Counted from the first letter of the stretch, positions 50,362 to 60,507 are shown. The stretch: DNA of 64,000 nt from Moesziomyces globuligerus (GCA_030849465.1 JARVLF010000021.1:434001-498000), one strand, 5' to 3'. Numbers and translations are program-made. Notes: generated from the sequence alone by a model not told the origin.

Positions 50362-51271
50362 GTCACTTCTCTGCGATCCATGTCAATGCGCAACGAATGC
50401 CGAGGTCAGCATGCGATGTTTCACCTAGGCTTGATTTTGCCCCTGGGAGGATGGGGATGCAAGACTTACTGACAATGTTCTTTAGCCATTTGGGCACGGG
50501 TTTGGGCTCCTTGGTAGCGCCTCCCGGCTGTGCCGACGACGGCGCGTTGGTCTGTCCGGACGCGGGTTCGAATGATGGAGGCGGTGGTAGATCTTGCGCC
50601 TTGGAGCTGAGTTCCGCCTTGATCGGTGCCGAATACGAATTAGCTGCGCACGCGCGCAACGGCGAACCCGGAAAACATTGTCAGTTGCTTTGCTCCTGTT
50701 TGGACCCCCCGAAGAGGTTGGACTTACAGTTCATCGCAGGGTCATCCCAGCGCAGACAGACCACAGCGCTGGGGATGAGGCCGAGCTCACGGAGCGTCTT
50801 GGTCTTGATCTTGGCGTCGTCTCTCCTGTACTCGAGCTTGGGCGGTGCGGTGTAGATCACCACGCGCTTCGCCCTGACCGTCGGATCGAGCACCGAATCG
50901 AGGAACGCGTACACGGCGAGGATGGTGTCGTCTTCGCGGAACGTCGCCTCGACCATCGTGCGGTCGGAGAAGCGGATGCGGATCTTGACCTCCTCCCAGT
51001 GGCGGTTGCGCGACGCATGCAGCCCCAGCCGCTGCTCCTCGCGCTCGCGCATCGCCCGCGTCAGCAGCGGCGCATCCGGTCCATTCCGCCCCAGAATCGC
51101 CGACTTGAACGCAGCCTTGAGCTCCTCCGGCGTCGGCTTGAGCTCCTCCTCCGCAGCTATCGACGCCGCTGCCGAGGGTGAGGATGACGACGGAGCACGG
51201 TACACGCGGACCGACGGCGCGGTGGCGCTCGTCCCCGAGCCCGAGGCCGCATCAGACGCAGATGTCGACAT
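50362..51271 (-). CDS. UBX-domain protein of the TUG/ASPSCR1 (Ubx4) type
   Basis: Best model: complement(join(50362..50369,50470..50643,50728..51271)), 241 residues. Donors GTAAGT twice; acceptors GCGCAG|CT and ATCGCAG|AG. The last exon is only eight bases and yields the ending VPKWLKNIVKK. The domain region has KPTPEELKAAFKSAI and APLLTRAMREREEQR, followed by a UBX fold: KIRIRFSDRTMVEATF, TILAVYAFLDSVLD, KRVVIYTAPPKLEY and LGLIPSAVVCLRWDD. TUG-type proteins bind Cdc48/p97. The family's N-terminal ubiquitin-like domains are missing, so it is a short form. The tiny last exon is the least certain part; read-through of intron 2 would give a longer tail. Confidence 0.75.
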
Positions 51272-51732
51272 GGTCAGAAGGTTGTGAGGGTTGCTGCGCC
51301 CGACCAGCTTGCAGTAGGGAGATGCGAGACAAAAGCGTAGGTCTTGCAGTATCCAGACTGCGAATAGGGATTGAAAGGGATGCGAGGATGCATGCGTGCG
51401 GGCGGGGTGTTGCTCTCCTGCTCCCGCAAAGGTGGAGGGCACGCTACGCAAAATGCGCAGCAGCCAGGCACCATCCCACTGCTCCAAGCCAAGTTACGCG
51501 TCAGCAGCCGAAGCTTCTGGAGGCCAAGGACGCAAATGTGTTAGGCCGAAGAAAGCTTGCGAACTCGCGCGAATACCAGGGAGCCGTGCAGATCTGGGAG
51601 AAGGACCGATTTGGATAGCCGTCGGTGGCCCAAACGACAAACGGTTCCGTCGCCAGAGCTGTCGCGCAGCCTTCTGCCTCGACCTTGGACTAGACTATCG
51701 GCAAGCTGGCTTGAAACCAGCGCAGCGACGAC
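51272..51732. promoter_or_regulatory. Divergent promoter region, UBX protein and LYC1-like gene
   Basis: About 460 bases between the two starts; no TATA or repeat seen. Confidence 0.4.
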
Positions 51733-53001
51733 ATGAGCGCTTCTACAACGGCTGGACTGGCAGGCTACGTGCTGGTGCCCGCGAGCGAGGCGCAGGACCT
51801 GGTGGCGACGCAGCGCGAGTGGGTCGAGTGGGGCCAGCCGCTGTTGACGCAGGACCAGTTCATCACGCGCGAGAAGGTGGTGCTGGGCTCCACGGACTTT
51901 TCGGCCACGCGTCGACGCCGGTGGGTGCTCGTGCCCGCCGACGACACGCAGACGCTCGACTTCTTCGCCGGCTGCGAAACCTACCGCCGTCCCATCCTGC
52001 TCAAGCGACCAGGCACGGAGTGCGTGGAGCGCGCGCTCTCGTATGCCATCTGCTCGGTGTTTGTGCCCGAGAACAAGAGGCGCAACGGATACGCCGCCAA
52101 GATGATGACGCTGCTCCAGCAGCAACTCAGCCCTGACGGCGGCGTGCCTCCTAGTCTGAACGAGGGATCGATCGAGGACAGCCGAGCCTTGGTCGCGCCG
52201 CTCGGCGATGCAGAGGCACTCAGCGACGAGGGTGCCTACGGCGGCAATGCCACCTGCTCGTTCCTGTACAGCGACATCGATGACTACTACTCGCAGTTCG
52301 CATGGAAGGTGGTGGGCAATCGCCACGTCGAGTGGAAGCCCAGCGCTCCGGGCGAGTCCGCCCCCGGACTGCCCAGCGGAGCAAGATGGCTGCAAGCCGA
52401 CGAGCTCCCCGAGCTCGGCCGCATCGACCGAGACCATCTGCTCTCGCTTCTCGAGCAGCGTTCCGAAGCGGGGACGATCCGATTCTGCGTCGAGGATCCC
52501 GAGGCGACGTCGTGGCGCTGGTTGATCAAGCGAACCAACTTCTACGCCACCACGCTGCTCCCTGCCTCGGCGCCCAAGCCCGATCGCTTTGCGCTGCTGC
52601 TGCCCGCCTCGGACGAGACTGGCGCCGAGCCCGCGTACGCCGTGTGGATGTTCGACTTTGTCGCGCGCAAGGTCGCCATCCTCCGCCTGCGGTTCGCCTC
52701 GCGACGCGCGTTTGAGCTGCTCATCGCCGCCGTGCGCTCGCAGGCCGCCGAATTCGGCATGGACAAGTGCCTCGCCTGGAACATCGACCTGCCCAGCCTC
52801 GGCGTCGAGCTGACCGCGCAGGACGAGGAGCAGCTCAAGCAGGGCAACCACCTCGTCCGACACGCAGATGCGCTGCACGGCGGCGAGGTCGTCGAGCGTC
52901 TCGGCAAGGGCGCCAGCCTGCCTGCGCTCGCGTGGTACGCCGACCGCAGCGCCCACGAGCGCGTAGAGTGGGTCTGCAACGAATACGGCTGGTGGTGCTA
53001 G
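51733..53001 (+). CDS. GNAT-type acetyltransferase, LYC1-like
   Basis: 422 residues, no intron. The order of motifs matches fungal Lyc1-type proteins: a leading FITREKVVLGSTDF, then RRRWVLVPADD, CETYRRPILLKRPG and ALSYAICSVFVPENKRRNGYAAKMM, in which the R-x-x-G-Y-A segment is the acetyl-CoA-binding motif A of GNAT enzymes, then CSFLYSDIDDYYSQFAWKVV. In Yarrowia, LYC1 acetylates lysine at N6 as the first step of lysine use. The C-terminal half is less conserved-looking, and the substrate here is inference. It is divergent from the UBX gene, with the Ser/Ala-rich gene following in the same direction. Confidence 0.78.
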   Translation: MSASTTAGLAGYVLVPASEAQDLVATQREWVEWGQPLLTQDQFITREKVVLGSTDFSATRRRRWVLVPADDTQTLDFFAGCETYRRPILLKRPGTECVERALSYAICSVFVPENKRRNGYAAKMMTLLQQQLSPDGGVPPSLNEGSIEDSRALVAPLGDAEALSDEGAYGGNATCSFLYSDIDDYYSQFAWKVVGNRHVEWKPSAPGESAPGLPSGARWLQADELPELGRIDRDHLLSLLEQRSEAGTIRFCVEDPEATSWRWLIKRTNFYATTLLPASAPKPDRFALLLPASDETGAEPAYAVWMFDFVARKVAILRLRFASRRAFELLIAAVRSQAAEFGMDKCLAWNIDLPSLGVELTAQDEEQLKQGNHLVRHADALHGGEVVERLGKGASLPALAWYADRSAHERVEWVCNEYGWWC

Positions 53002-53365
53002 ATCTCCTCTGCATGCTTTTTGCTTTTAGATGCCATCTGCACCGTGACCAGTACGACACCTCCATATTCTCGAGAGACAGTCTCAAAGGCTGGCGAGAGA
53101 GCGAGAGAGAGAGAAAGTAGAAGAGGCTGCAGCGTGACGCGTGCGCGAGTCGCTTAGCCGCGCTGAAATAAAAGGCGGCTCTGCTTTGGACCCTTTGCAT
53201 GCGCGTGATTTTTGGGCAGACGTGGCGGGAGGAGAGCAGTGTGAGTCGCGTTGGGTGTTGATGTGTTGGTCTGAGCAGCTGCTGCGCATCTTGTGGAAAA
53301 CCTCCGACCTGCACTCCATATCGAGACGGTGCTGTCGGAGAGCAGCCGACGACACAAACGCATCC

Positions 53366-56300
53366 ATGTCGAGTCACGCTTCGGCTCCGCCGCGAGCGTC
53401 TACCCAGCCACCGGGCAGTCGAGATGCTTCGCCCAAGCGCAAACCGCAGCCCACGGCGCAGAGAGGAGGTCTGGGAGGCCTGGCGGGACTGGCCTCGCCC
53501 AAGTTTTCGTTCAGAGCCGCACTGATCCAGCACAAGTCATCCAAGATGGCCACTGCGGTGCCAGCCAGCGACACCAGCACGCAGTCGGCGGAGCACGCTG
53601 AGCAGGTGAGCGGCAGCAAGTCGAACAGACCCGCTCGCGCTGCCGCCTCGGCCTCGGCAGGCAGCGGCATTCCGTCCATCAGCGCTCGCACCCGCTACAA
53701 CTCGACCTCGGCGGAGGCGGAGCTCACTTCGACCCTGCCGAGACCTAGGACGGCGACGACCAGTCCGAGCGCCTACCGACCGTCTTCTTCGCTCGGCAAG
53801 CGCGCGGTCGATGACGCCTTGGCCGCAAGCGCAGCTGACAGCAGCTCGATCAGTGACTTTGGCGCCTTGATCCATCCGAAATCCTCTGCAAGCAGCACAC
53901 GCATCGGATCCGTCAGAGGCACGCTCAAGGCACCCAGCTCTGAATCCGCAGCTGGCACGGTCAAGAGCGCCAAACTCCGCGGCCCTCCTTCTGCACGAGC
54001 ACAGTGGACGCCGCCCGTCCCGACCCAGTCGCTGCCGTCTCCATCCACGTCGAAAGCGCCTCGCAAGATCGCGCGTTCCGACGGCGTCGCAGAAGTGCAC
54101 GCCGCCGTCCCTGCCGCGGCCGCACAGATGGGCAGCACCGCAGCGGTGATCCCTCGCAGTCGGACCGTGAGCGCGGCCGCTCGTCCATTGGCAGCTGGCC
54201 CGTCGCAGCTTCAGCGTCCCAAGATCGGAACGCTGCCGAAACCCAAACCCAAGACGGTGCCCGTTCGAACCATTCTCGACGAGCGTCCCGACTCCAGCTC
54301 AGCATCCGACTCGGACAACTCGGACGAAGAGGACGACATGGATGAGCTAGAGGGACCAGATGTATCGAGGATCCGCACCAGGCGCATCGCCCCTCCGAGC
54401 CAGCCGCGCCACTCGGATGGCCACGGTCAGCTCGGCCAGGCTGCTGCCGGATCCCGCATCCCCAGCATCGGCTCGTCCGCCCATCGTGCCCTCCCTCCTC
54501 GCGCGCAGAGAAGATCGTCGAGCAACAGCAGCCTGCTCACCAAGCCAACGGATGAGAAGGAGAACGCCGCTCAGACGAACGCAGCGGTGCAAGCGCAGAC
54601 CACCAAGCGTCACAGCATCAGTGCGTCTTTCGGTGCTCCCGGCCGCCCTCGCTCTAGTTTACCGCTCGCTCCGGCACCGCAGACCCGAGATGCCCAGCAG
54701 CCAGCCGAGGCAGTGGTAATGTCTCTCGCCGGGTCGGAAGCTGCCGAGACCGCGCTCAGCCCGCCGCAGACTGCCCAGTCAGGCTCCGCCTCGCTCTCGG
54801 CGCTGAGGTGTCGAGGCCTGCAGTCCGAGGCTACGAGGGTCGTCAGAGCTCCACAGACCACCACTGCATCTGCTGAGTCTGCCATTCCGTCACGATCGGG
54901 CAAACAGGAGCTCGGCATCAAGAGCTCCGTCATCCAGGCCAATCCCGTCCACGCCTCGATCCTAGCTCTGCAGCCCACGGCGGGCCAACACCAGCCGATC
55001 AGCACGCCCGAGGCGCTGATCAAGGCCAAGAAACGCCTCAGCGGCGTGCTGCTCTCGTCCGCCTCGTCCTCGTCCTCGTCTACGATCGGCACGCTCGCTT
55101 CCAACCCGTCGCCGTCCGAGCGTGCGGCCAGCTTGGCGCGGTCGCCGTCGCTCTCCAAGCTGCCAGCGCGTGCAAAGTCGCGCGCAAAGGCGCAGACCAT
55201 CTCGGCCGGAACGCTCACGCCCTCGCACTCGGCGAGGGCGGCGCTGCCACGCTCCGCGTCCCGCTCCCCCATCAAGTCTTCGCTCCTCCTCTTCCCGTCT
55301 GCGCCCCTGGTTGCCGATCAGGGATCGGTGCGGCTCGCAGCTTCGCCTAGCAAAAGCGTGGTTGCAGATGGGCACAAAGAGACGCCTCGCAGCTCTGCAC
55401 GTCCGCGCAGCCGCGTCATGTCGTCGAGCGAAATCGACGCCGACCTGCTCGCAAGCCTCAAGGTGGTCGCGCACAAGGCCAACCTCAGGCTCAGCGACCT
55501 GCTCGAGGCCAAGTCCAAGGCACGCGACGCAGCGACGCATGGCGCTTCCTCCGAGAGCCAGGCATCTGCGAGATTTGCCAGGGAGGCATCCGAGGAGCTC
55601 GAGGCGCTGGCCGGAGACGTCTCGGTCGACCTCATGGCGCTCGACTTGGCAGCGTCATCTCCTTGCTCCGAAACATCGATGCTGCAGTCACCCCTGATCA
55701 AGCTCGCTCGCTTCGCAGACACGCCTCCGGTAGCACCGCGTTGCGCTACAGAGCCTCGGTCGTCGGACAGCGCTGTTCAAGGCTATGATCGATCTCACGA
55801 TAAGGTGGCTGCAGCCAGCTTCGAGGATGGGGTGGAGGCGGATCAGCAGCACGACGACGAAGCGACAGACACCTCGTGCGCCTCGCCGTCGCTTCGTGCG
55901 GCCGCTGCACGCCATCCGCGCCCTTCAGTCGGGGCGACTGCTGCTGGAAGCAGTGGCCACAGGAGCACGGATGCAGCTGTCGAAACGCCCGTCAGAAGAG
56001 CCTACCGGAATGTGCCGTCGATCCCCTCGACGCCCTTTCCGGCGTCTGCCACTCCGTCGCCTTCGCCCAGCAAAGGCGTCCGGATGTGCCCACCGTCGGC
56101 GGCCATGTCGGCCAAATCCCGCTCGCGCCTCAAAAAGGCGTTGCGCGAATCGCTCGGTCTGGAAGCCCACTTTGCTGCGCTTCATCCCGCCGCATCGGCT
56201 TCGCGCGGTCGGATGGCAAACGAGCAACTCGCCTCGCACTCGGTCGAGCCATTGCCACAGGCTGGGGAGGTTGCAGACGCTGAGGGGGAAAACCGAGACG

Positions 56301-56920
56301 CGGTGGGCGACGCTGCCGTGCGGCCGAGCATCAGTGCTCTGCTGCTCACCGAGGACGATCGCTATCTGGACGAGCTCGTGAGCGCCGTTGCGCGCATCGG
56401 TCTGGAGGACCTCGTGCCGGCTGATCCCGGCGCTTCGGCTGACCGGCTCGACGCTGCTGAAGGGGTTTCGAATTTCGGCGCAATCGCAGGCCAAGATGAA
56501 GCGGTCTCGATGCCGGTGCTCAGCCCGCTGGGCGGGGAGAGGCAAAATTCATCTCCCGCAGAACAAGTGGGGGCGTCCAACAGCGAGGTGGCCGCCCTCC
56601 ATGCGGCGCACGCTGGGCTGGTGGAGGAGCTGGAGCTGGCAAAGGCGCGCGAGGCGGCCATGTCGACCCAGCTGACCGAGCAGCTCGCGGCTACGGCACG
56701 CAGTCAGCGCGAGCAGCAAAGACTCCAGGCTGATCTCGCCGCAGTCCGCGCTCAGGCAGCGGGGGCCGAGTGGCGAGAGGCCAAATCCGCCTGGGCCCGA
56801 GCACGCGTCGAGGCGCTGACCGAACTCGAGGACGCCAAGGTCGCTGCGGACACGATGATCGTCCTCCGCGCCCAGCTCGGTGTTTGGCAGAACATGCTCG
56901 CCGCTGTACCGGCGCTGTGA
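53366..56920 (+). CDS. Large Ser/Ala-rich protein with a C-terminal coiled coil; function unknown
   Basis: 1184 residues from the ATG at 53366. The frame is open to 53141 but the extra stretch is not low-complexity like the rest and probably is leader. Most of the protein is Ser/Ala/Pro-rich and disordered. Points of order: KFSFRAALIQHKSSK near residue 50, an acidic DSDNSDEEDDMDELEG patch, EIDADLLASLKVVAHKANLRLSDLLEAK helix, SRLKKALRESLGLEAHF helix, and a final ~110-residue coiled coil starting SEVAALHAAHAGLVEELELA. DEKENAA (KEN at about 398-400) resembles an APC/C degron. Many SP/TP sites. It may be a microtubule- or spindle-linked protein of smuts, but this is only suggested by composition. 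Confidence 0.8.
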   Translation: MSSHASAPPRASTQPPGSRDASPKRKPQPTAQRGGLGGLAGLASPKFSFRAALIQHKSSKMATAVPASDTSTQSAEHAEQVSGSKSNRPARAAASASAGSGIPSISARTRYNSTSAEAELTSTLPRPRTATTSPSAYRPSSSLGKRAVDDALAASAADSSSISDFGALIHPKSSASSTRIGSVRGTLKAPSSESAAGTVKSAKLRGPPSARAQWTPPVPTQSLPSPSTSKAPRKIARSDGVAEVHAAVPAAAAQMGSTAAVIPRSRTVSAAARPLAAGPSQLQRPKIGTLPKPKPKTVPVRTILDERPDSSSASDSDNSDEEDDMDELEGPDVSRIRTRRIAPPSQPRHSDGHGQLGQAAAGSRIPSIGSSAHRALPPRAQRRSSSNSSLLTKPTDEKENAAQTNAAVQAQTTKRHSISASFGAPGRPRSSLPLAPAPQTRDAQQPAEAVVMSLAGSEAAETALSPPQTAQSGSASLSALRCRGLQSEATRVVRAPQTTTASAESAIPSRSGKQELGIKSSVIQANPVHASILALQPTAGQHQPISTPEALIKAKKRLSGVLLSSASSSSSSTIGTLASNPSPSERAASLARSPSLSKLPARAKSRAKAQTISAGTLTPSHSARAALPRSASRSPIKSSLLLFPSAPLVADQGSVRLAASPSKSVVADGHKETPRSSARPRSRVMSSSEIDADLLASLKVVAHKANLRLSDLLEAKSKARDAATHGASSESQASARFAREASEELEALAGDVSVDLMALDLAASSPCSETSMLQSPLIKLARFADTPPVAPRCATEPRSSDSAVQGYDRSHDKVAAASFEDGVEADQQHDDEATDTSCASPSLRAAAARHPRPSVGATAAGSSGHRSTDAAVETPVRRAYRNVPSIPSTPFPASATPSPSPSKGVRMCPPSAAMSAKSRSRLKKALRESLGLEAHFAALHPAASASRGRMANEQLASHSVEPLPQAGEVADAEGENRDAVGDAAVRPSISALLLTEDDRYLDELVSAVARIGLEDLVPADPGASADRLDAAEGVSNFGAIAGQDEAVSMPVLSPLGGERQNSSPAEQVGASNSEVAALHAAHAGLVEELELAKAREAAMSTQLTEQLAATARSQREQQRLQADLAAVRAQAAGAEWREAKSAWARARVEALTELEDAKVAADTMIVLRAQLGVWQNMLAAVPAL

Positions 56921-57713
56921 AAGCCCACGAGCGGCAGCTTTGGGAGTGCGATGATTGAAGGATCACGCGACGAGCCGGGTGTGAGGCAGCGGCGGTCGTG
57001 CGGGCGCAATAAAGTGGTCGAGCTTCTGTACCTGCGTTTGTGGTATCGAATCGTTGCATCTCGGACAGCGACGCCCTCTGTCAGGAACGCGCGCCGTCGG
57101 CGGAGGGAGTCTGTTACGCAAGCCGAGCGATCCGTTGCCTACCAAGGGAGAGGAGGCATGGCGCCCACGGGCTGGGGGAATGAACCGGGGAACGGAAAGA
57201 CGCCCTGGTTGTTCGGTTGCTTGCATCAAGCACGGCGGATCGTTGGTGGGCTCAAGCAACAATGCTGACGCTGGCCGATGCAGGCGTGAGATGAAGTGGT
57301 GCCTGTGCAACGACCCGACCCGAGACGTTGAGTGGCCTCCGTGCACAAGCGACGTCGGCGACACCCTTCATAAGCAAGTCAAACCCACATTGTAGGCGCT
57401 TTGCTGCGGCTCCTCGAAAAGCAGGGGGCGTCGTGCTCCTGAAGAGCGCACGGCTGTGATACCGTCGTGGGATCTCCTGCGTGAGCTTTGGGTTTCATGT
57501 ATAAAGCCAACCGTGCCCCCGAACCGGGAACCACTTCTTCTGTCCCTGCAACCGTTCGTGAGCTCTTTCTTTCCTCCCCCTCCTTACGTTTTTTGGCAAT
57601 CGCTCTGGTAGCGATCCCGCCACTAGCCCCTTCTCGCTCCTCTTCCACAACCCGCGACGGTCTTTACCTGCCTCCTCTCTTCTTCCTCGGCTCAGGACAG
57701 CTTCGAGGTCACG
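56921..57713. promoter_or_regulatory. Promoter region of the secreted lyase gene
   Basis: A TATA-like element (TATAAAG, 57500-57506) lies about 210 bases upstream of the ATG; the 60 bases before the ATG are C/T-rich. No other gene seen in this 790-base stretch. Confidence 0.5.
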
Positions 57714-60293
57714 ATGGTTCGATCGACGTTGCCGCTCGGCTTTGTAGGCGCTATTGCGTCGGCGCTTTGGCTGGCGACTACGGTGCGCGCGCTCGACACG
57801 GTGAAGCTGGACCTGACCAAGACGCAGCCAGTCGACATGGACGAGCTGATGCCGAGGTACTACAAGCCCGAGACCGACGAGATCTGCTGGCACAACGGCC
57901 TCCGCAATTCGTTCTGCCGAAAGGACGAGGGTGTCCTGGTCAACATCGACAGGTCGGAGCGCACGATGCTGCGTAAGAAGCTGCGCCAGTGCGACAAAGG
58001 CCCGCACGTGATCCAGCAGGTGGTCGACCTCATGCACGCCGCCAAGACGCCAGTGACGCCGCAGGAGGCGCAATGCTTCCGCGCCTGGCTGCACGACCAG
58101 CACTACAGCAAGGCTGCGCTCGACACGGTGCTCAACGAGCTCTACGTCCATCACGTCGTCGTCAAGACCGACTCGGGCAGGCCGTGGGAGATCGTCTCGC
58201 CCACCGGATGCACCTGGCCCGGCTTTACCGACGCTCCCAGCAACGGACCCAGTGACCATCTCGCCGACCTTATCGCCGGACCCAAGGTCCCGGGCTACGT
58301 AGGGACCAGCTCGCCAGCCGATCCGAGCGGCAGAGGCGTAGGTGTCCTCATGGACAAGCCAGGCGCACACCCCTTCGTCCTCTTCGGCCAAGGCGATGTC
58401 GCTTCGTCGCTCCATCGACGCGGTCTCGCCGATGACATGACTGTCTACCATCCGGTCATGGATAACCACCACAACGATCCCTGGTCACGTCGTGGTCTCG
58501 GCGCCCAGGACGACATGACCGTCTTCCACCCGGTCATGGACAACATGCACAAACGTGCCCTCGGCTCCGACGATTCCGTCGACAGCGGCAAGTCTGGCTA
58601 CACGAAGCGCGCCATCGGCACCAAGCATGCGAGCCAGCATCATCACCTGCGCCGCGGCGGCCAAGGCAACCCTGCTTTCCCTGGTGTCCCCGGAGCTGGT
58701 ACTGGACCTGGATTCGTCGTTGGAGGTGGCACCGGACACGGCGCTGGCTTTCCCGCCGGTATGGGTGCTGACATGGGCGCTGATGCTGGAGCTGGGGCTG
58801 GAGCTGGTGCCGGTGCCGGAGCTGGTGCCGGAGCTGGCAGCAAAGGTTCGGCGGTATCGAGCAAGCCTCACGGTTTCGCCGCCGAGGTCACGGGCGGTGG
58901 CAACGCGACGCCTGTCACTCCCAAGGACATTCACGAGCTGGAGAAGCTGCTGAAGGACCCTCATCCGCAGGTGATCCACTTGGACAAGGTGTTCGACTAC
59001 CGCGGTAGTGCAGGGACGTGCACCAACTGCAAGGGCTGCATTCCGGACTCGTACCCCAAGTGCCCGACCAAGGGTCAGCTGGCCATCGACAACGGCGAGG
59101 GCTGGTGCAAGGGCAAGCCTGCTCATGCGGTCACGTACGACAAGGCAGGACTGACGCCGCTCGGGGTGACTGGGAACAAGTCGATCATCGGGACGAGCCC
59201 TCAGGCGGGGATTCGCGGACGTGGTTTGCTGATCGCGCACCAGAAGAACGTGATCGTGCAGAACATCCGCATCGACGAGATCAACGCGCCCTTTATCTGG
59301 GGTGGCGATGGCATCACGCTGCGCGACACGGATCTGGTGTGGATCGACAAGGTGACGTTTGCCATGATCGGACGCCAGTTTATCGTCAGCGACTACGTCG
59401 GTGCCGGCCGCGTGACCATCTCCAACAGCTTCTTCGACTGCCAGACAAAGTGGTCGGCCACCTGTGACGACTCGCACTACTGGACCGTCCTCGGCTACGG
59501 CAAGTCGGACAAGATCACCTTTTCGGGCAACATGATGAAGCACTGCTCGGGTCGTTCGCCGCGCATGGCCAATCCGGAGGACCAGTCCGGAGACTCGGTC
59601 TGGCACGTCGTCAACAGTGTCTTTGACTACAACACGGGCCACTCGCTCGACATCGGTCCTGGCGTCACGGTGCTCATCGAAGGCAACGTCTTCAACGACA
59701 TTGCCCAGACCAGTCTGCACGAGAACCAGCCCGGCCGTGCGTTCGCTCCCGGTGACACTTCGGTCGGCGCTCAGTGCCAACAGATCCTCGGCAGACCCTG
59801 CCAGCCCAACGTGTACAAGAACTCGAGACCCGTGCCCAGCACCAGCACCCTCAACCAGGTGCTCAAGGACATCACCGCCGAGGCGCTCAGCGAGGCCCTC
59901 CCTCCCGGCCAGGTCGCCTCGCACGTGGCGACCAACGCGGGCTGCAGTGGCGGTAAGGCCGGCGGACTCTACGCTGCTGTCGACCTCGTGGCAGGCGGTG
60001 TCTTTTCGTCTCACAACAAGCCGAGCTCTCAGCAGCAAGCACCTCAGATCGCAGCCTCCAACGTCGGTGCTGATTTGGTCAATGCAGGAGCTGAATCCTC
60101 CGCATCTGCCAAAGCCATCAAGGCGGCCCAGGCCAAGGCGGCGAAGAGCGCCAAGAAGATCGGCGGGGTCTCCGACGCGGAGAAGGCGGAGGAGGCCAAG
60201 AAGAAGCAGCAGGACAAGGAGAAGAAGAAGAAGCAGGAGCAGGAGAAGAAGAAGAAGGAGCAAGAGAAGAATGCCGCCGGTAAGCAGCACTGA
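57714..60293 (+). CDS. Secreted PL1 pectin-lyase-like protein with a dibasic, repeat-bearing N-terminal extension
   Basis: 859 residues, no intron. A signal peptide (LGFVGAIASALWLATTVRA) ends near residue 26. Residues 27-200 form a Cys-containing N-domain with no family I recognise. Residues 235-314 hold five dibasic pairs (RR 235, RR 259, KR 280, KR 298, RR 313) and two copies of DDMTV(Y/F)HPVMDN. A (GA)n run follows at about 355-376. The PL1 beta-helix spans about 400-700: GLLIAHQKNVIVQNIRIDEI, GDGITLRDTDLVWIDKVTFAMIGRQF, NSFFDCQTKWSATCDDSHYW and CSGRSPRM with the catalytic-type Arg. In canonical fungal pectin lyases the WID is followed by H; here it is K. The C-terminus is a Lys/Glu-rich low-complexity tail, odd for a secreted enzyme. 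Family role: beta-elimination of pectin in plant cell walls. Activity here is unproven. Confidence 0.88.
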   Translation: MVRSTLPLGFVGAIASALWLATTVRALDTVKLDLTKTQPVDMDELMPRYYKPETDEICWHNGLRNSFCRKDEGVLVNIDRSERTMLRKKLRQCDKGPHVIQQVVDLMHAAKTPVTPQEAQCFRAWLHDQHYSKAALDTVLNELYVHHVVVKTDSGRPWEIVSPTGCTWPGFTDAPSNGPSDHLADLIAGPKVPGYVGTSSPADPSGRGVGVLMDKPGAHPFVLFGQGDVASSLHRRGLADDMTVYHPVMDNHHNDPWSRRGLGAQDDMTVFHPVMDNMHKRALGSDDSVDSGKSGYTKRAIGTKHASQHHHLRRGGQGNPAFPGVPGAGTGPGFVVGGGTGHGAGFPAGMGADMGADAGAGAGAGAGAGAGAGAGSKGSAVSSKPHGFAAEVTGGGNATPVTPKDIHELEKLLKDPHPQVIHLDKVFDYRGSAGTCTNCKGCIPDSYPKCPTKGQLAIDNGEGWCKGKPAHAVTYDKAGLTPLGVTGNKSIIGTSPQAGIRGRGLLIAHQKNVIVQNIRIDEINAPFIWGGDGITLRDTDLVWIDKVTFAMIGRQFIVSDYVGAGRVTISNSFFDCQTKWSATCDDSHYWTVLGYGKSDKITFSGNMMKHCSGRSPRMANPEDQSGDSVWHVVNSVFDYNTGHSLDIGPGVTVLIEGNVFNDIAQTSLHENQPGRAFAPGDTSVGAQCQQILGRPCQPNVYKNSRPVPSTSTLNQVLKDITAEALSEALPPGQVASHVATNAGCSGGKAGGLYAAVDLVAGGVFSSHNKPSSQQQAPQIAASNVGADLVNAGAESSASAKAIKAAQAKAAKSAKKIGGVSDAEKAEEAKKKQQDKEKKKKQEQEKKKKEQEKNAAGKQH
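58780..58840 (+). repeat. Coding Gly-Ala repeat
   Basis: GGAGCTG/GGTGCCG hexamers encode about ten Gly-Ala pairs between the dibasic region and the lyase domain. Confidence 0.75.
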
Positions 60294-60507
60294 GCGCCGG
60301 CAGCAGCAGAAAAAGCGGTTCTTCAGCACGGCTTCTAGACTCGTCACCTGGGCTGATGCGTCCTCCTGCACGTCTTTCTCCTCCATCTTGCCACTCGCAC
60401 TTGTCATGGGTTCCACCTGCAGTCTGTTCTGTCCTCTTACACGCCCGAATATATTATCGTTTGTCCCATCTCTGCTTGTGTTGTCGGATGTAGGAGATGA
60501 GGGTGGT

